Below are positions 62,442-64,000 of a stretch of 64,000 nucleotides of DNA, piece by piece. Position 1 is the first letter of the stretch. Every line of letters starts with the position of its first letter. This DNA is from an uncultured beta proteobacterium (GTDB taxonomy: Bacteria > Pseudomonadota > Gammaproteobacteria > Burkholderiales > Burkholderiaceae), in NCBI GenBank assembly GCA_903826775.1, contig CAIKFU010000104.1, forward strand, positions 1-64,000, written 5' to 3'. Below the pieces are notes generated by a model, which was given only the letters and a program-made list of their open reading frames with translations, searched no databases and was not told the origin of the DNA. Made by a program: the position numbers and the translations under genes.

Positions 62442-64000
62442 ATGAAAAAAGAAGAGGCTAATCAGTTATTTATCCAAGCCCACCATGCGCAACAAAATGG
62501 GGATCTGATTTCCGCAGAAAAGCTCTTTCAAGCAGGATTGAAACTGGATCCTGAAAACTTTAATGCCCTTAATTTACTGGGCATTGTAGCCATTCAAATA
62601 CATGATTTTCCTCTAGCGATTCGATCAATCGAAGCAGCAATTTTGCTTAACCGGAGCAATGCCTTATCTTTCGCCAATCTCGGATTTGCGCAGCATGCCA
62701 TAAAAATGCATGAGCAGGCTGAAATGAGCTACCAAAATGCGCTCAACATTAACCCTCAATTAACCGACGTGCTTTTTAATCAGGGCAATCTTTATTGTGA
62801 TACCGGCGAATTCAACAAAGCCATTCTCAGCTATCAAAAGGCCATTGCAATTCAACCGAACCACTTACTATTGAATAACCTTGGCACTGCCTTCAAGGAA
62901 CTCAAGGAATGGGATAAGGCGCTAGCTAGCTACCAACAATCCATTTCCCTTAACCCCAATTTTGCCATTGCCTACAATAATATCGGCTCGATTTTATTGG
63001 AATTGCGTGATTACAACCGTGCAGAGACGTATTTTTCCAAGGCCTTAGCACTCAATCCGAACTATGTGGAAGCTCACGTAGGACGCGGGAATGCATTTTT
63101 TAATCGCAAACAGTATCAAGATGCTATTAGCGACTATGGCAAAGCAATCGACATCAATCCCAACTTTCCGTTTATTCGCGGAAGTCTTTTCCACGCGAAA
63201 AGCCTATGTTGCGATTGGGGTCAATTTGATACGACTTTCAAACTCATTGTAGATAAAGTTCAAAACGGCGAACAAGTCATTGAACCCTTTGCATTTATTG
63301 GAGCATCCCAATCTGAATCCGACTCACTCTTATGCTCAACGACATTCATAGAGAATCAAATCAAGACGAATCAACGTCCATTTGCATATCCCCCACCATC
63401 AACAAAAAAAATTAAAGTCGGCTACCTATGCGGTGAATTCAGGCATCAAGCAACATCAATTCTGATGGCAGAGCTATATGAATTGCACGATAAAACTTCC
63501 TTTGAAATCTATGCATTCGATAATGGCTGGGATGATGCAAGCAATATTCGACAGCGTCTCAATGTTGCATTCCATGAAATATTGGATATCTCCCTTTTAA
63601 ATGATTTCCAAGCGGCTAAACTCATCAACGATTTGGGAATAGACATATTGGTTAACCTAAATGGATTTTTTGGTAGGCCTAGAAATGGAATTTTTGCACT
63701 TAAGCCATGCCCGATTCAGGTTTCCTATCTTGGCTGGCCAGGCACTATGGGCACCAAGTTCATGGATTACTTAATTGCTGATGAGATTACGATTCCGCTT
63801 TCCAGTCGCCGTTATTATTCTGAAGAAATTCTTTACCTGCCAAACTCCTACCAAGTAAACGATCGACAGCGGAAGGCATCAAACAAGCGGTTTATTCGTT
63901 CGGAATTCGGCTTGCCTGAACAAGGGTTTGTCTTTTGCTGCTTCAACAATAGCTATAAGCTAAATCCAATGATTTTTGATTCTTGGATGAAAATCCTGTC
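62442..64000 (+). CDS. TPR-repeat protein with OGT/SPY-like glycosyltransferase domain, truncated by the window edge
   Basis: ATG 62442 opens an uninterrupted frame (MKKEEANQLFIQAHHAQQNGDLISAEKLFQAGLKLDPENFNALNLLG...) with TPRs, then KIKVGYLCGEFRHQATSILMAELYELHDKTSFEIYAFDNG and PCPIQVSYLGWPGTMGTKFMDYLIADEITIP. Absent from the ORF track because there is no stop. Confidence 0.85.
   Translation, partial: MKKEEANQLFIQAHHAQQNGDLISAEKLFQAGLKLDPENFNALNLLGIVAIQIHDFPLAIRSIEAAILLNRSNALSFANLGFAQHAIKMHEQAEMSYQNALNINPQLTDVLFNQGNLYCDTGEFNKAILSYQKAIAIQPNHLLLNNLGTAFKELKEWDKALASYQQSISLNPNFAIAYNNIGSILLELRDYNRAETYFSKALALNPNYVEAHVGRGNAFFNRKQYQDAISDYGKAIDINPNFPFIRGSLFHAKSLCCDWGQFDTTFKLIVDKVQNGEQVIEPFAFIGASQSESDSLLCSTTFIENQIKTNQRPFAYPPPSTKKIKVGYLCGEFRHQATSILMAELYELHDKTSFEIYAFDNGWDDASNIRQRLNVAFHEILDISLLNDFQAAKLINDLGIDILVNLNGFFGRPRNGIFALKPCPIQVSYLGWPGTMGTKFMDYLIADEITIPLSSRRYYSEEILYLPNSYQVNDRQRKASNKRFIRSEFGLPEQGFVFCCFNNSYKLNPMIFDSWMKIL

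Overview
The window looks like a betaproteobacterial chromosome segment, probably Polynucleobacter or a close Burkholderiaceae relative; this is inferred from protein families and gene order, not from a search. Most of it is housekeeping: panC-scpA, metG, dcd, argH, hemCD, ubiC, an rhlE-like helicase, pdxH, tcdA, pepN, fbp, ilvD, ppa-nadE-glnB, hppA, petABC-sspAB, mscL, a DegS/DegQ-like protease and a glt-type amino-acid ABC transporter. There are two tRNA-Thr genes. The most interesting accessory locus is a cyanophycin cluster at 26.6-34.5 kb. It has two tandem, non-identical cyanophycin synthetases, divergent from an ABC exporter with an extra N-terminal double-CPxC domain, which overlaps a DUF1854-type protein by 4 bp. 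Other notable items are an frc gene beside a stand-alone protein resembling the hydrolase domain of 10-formyl-THF dehydrogenase, a Kir-type channel inside a dcd/decarboxylase operon, tandem OFA-family transporters, and an orphan AlgX/AlgJ-like protein. An IS150-group element sits in the loop of a transcription terminator. A TPR/OGT-like glycosyltransferase runs off the right edge.
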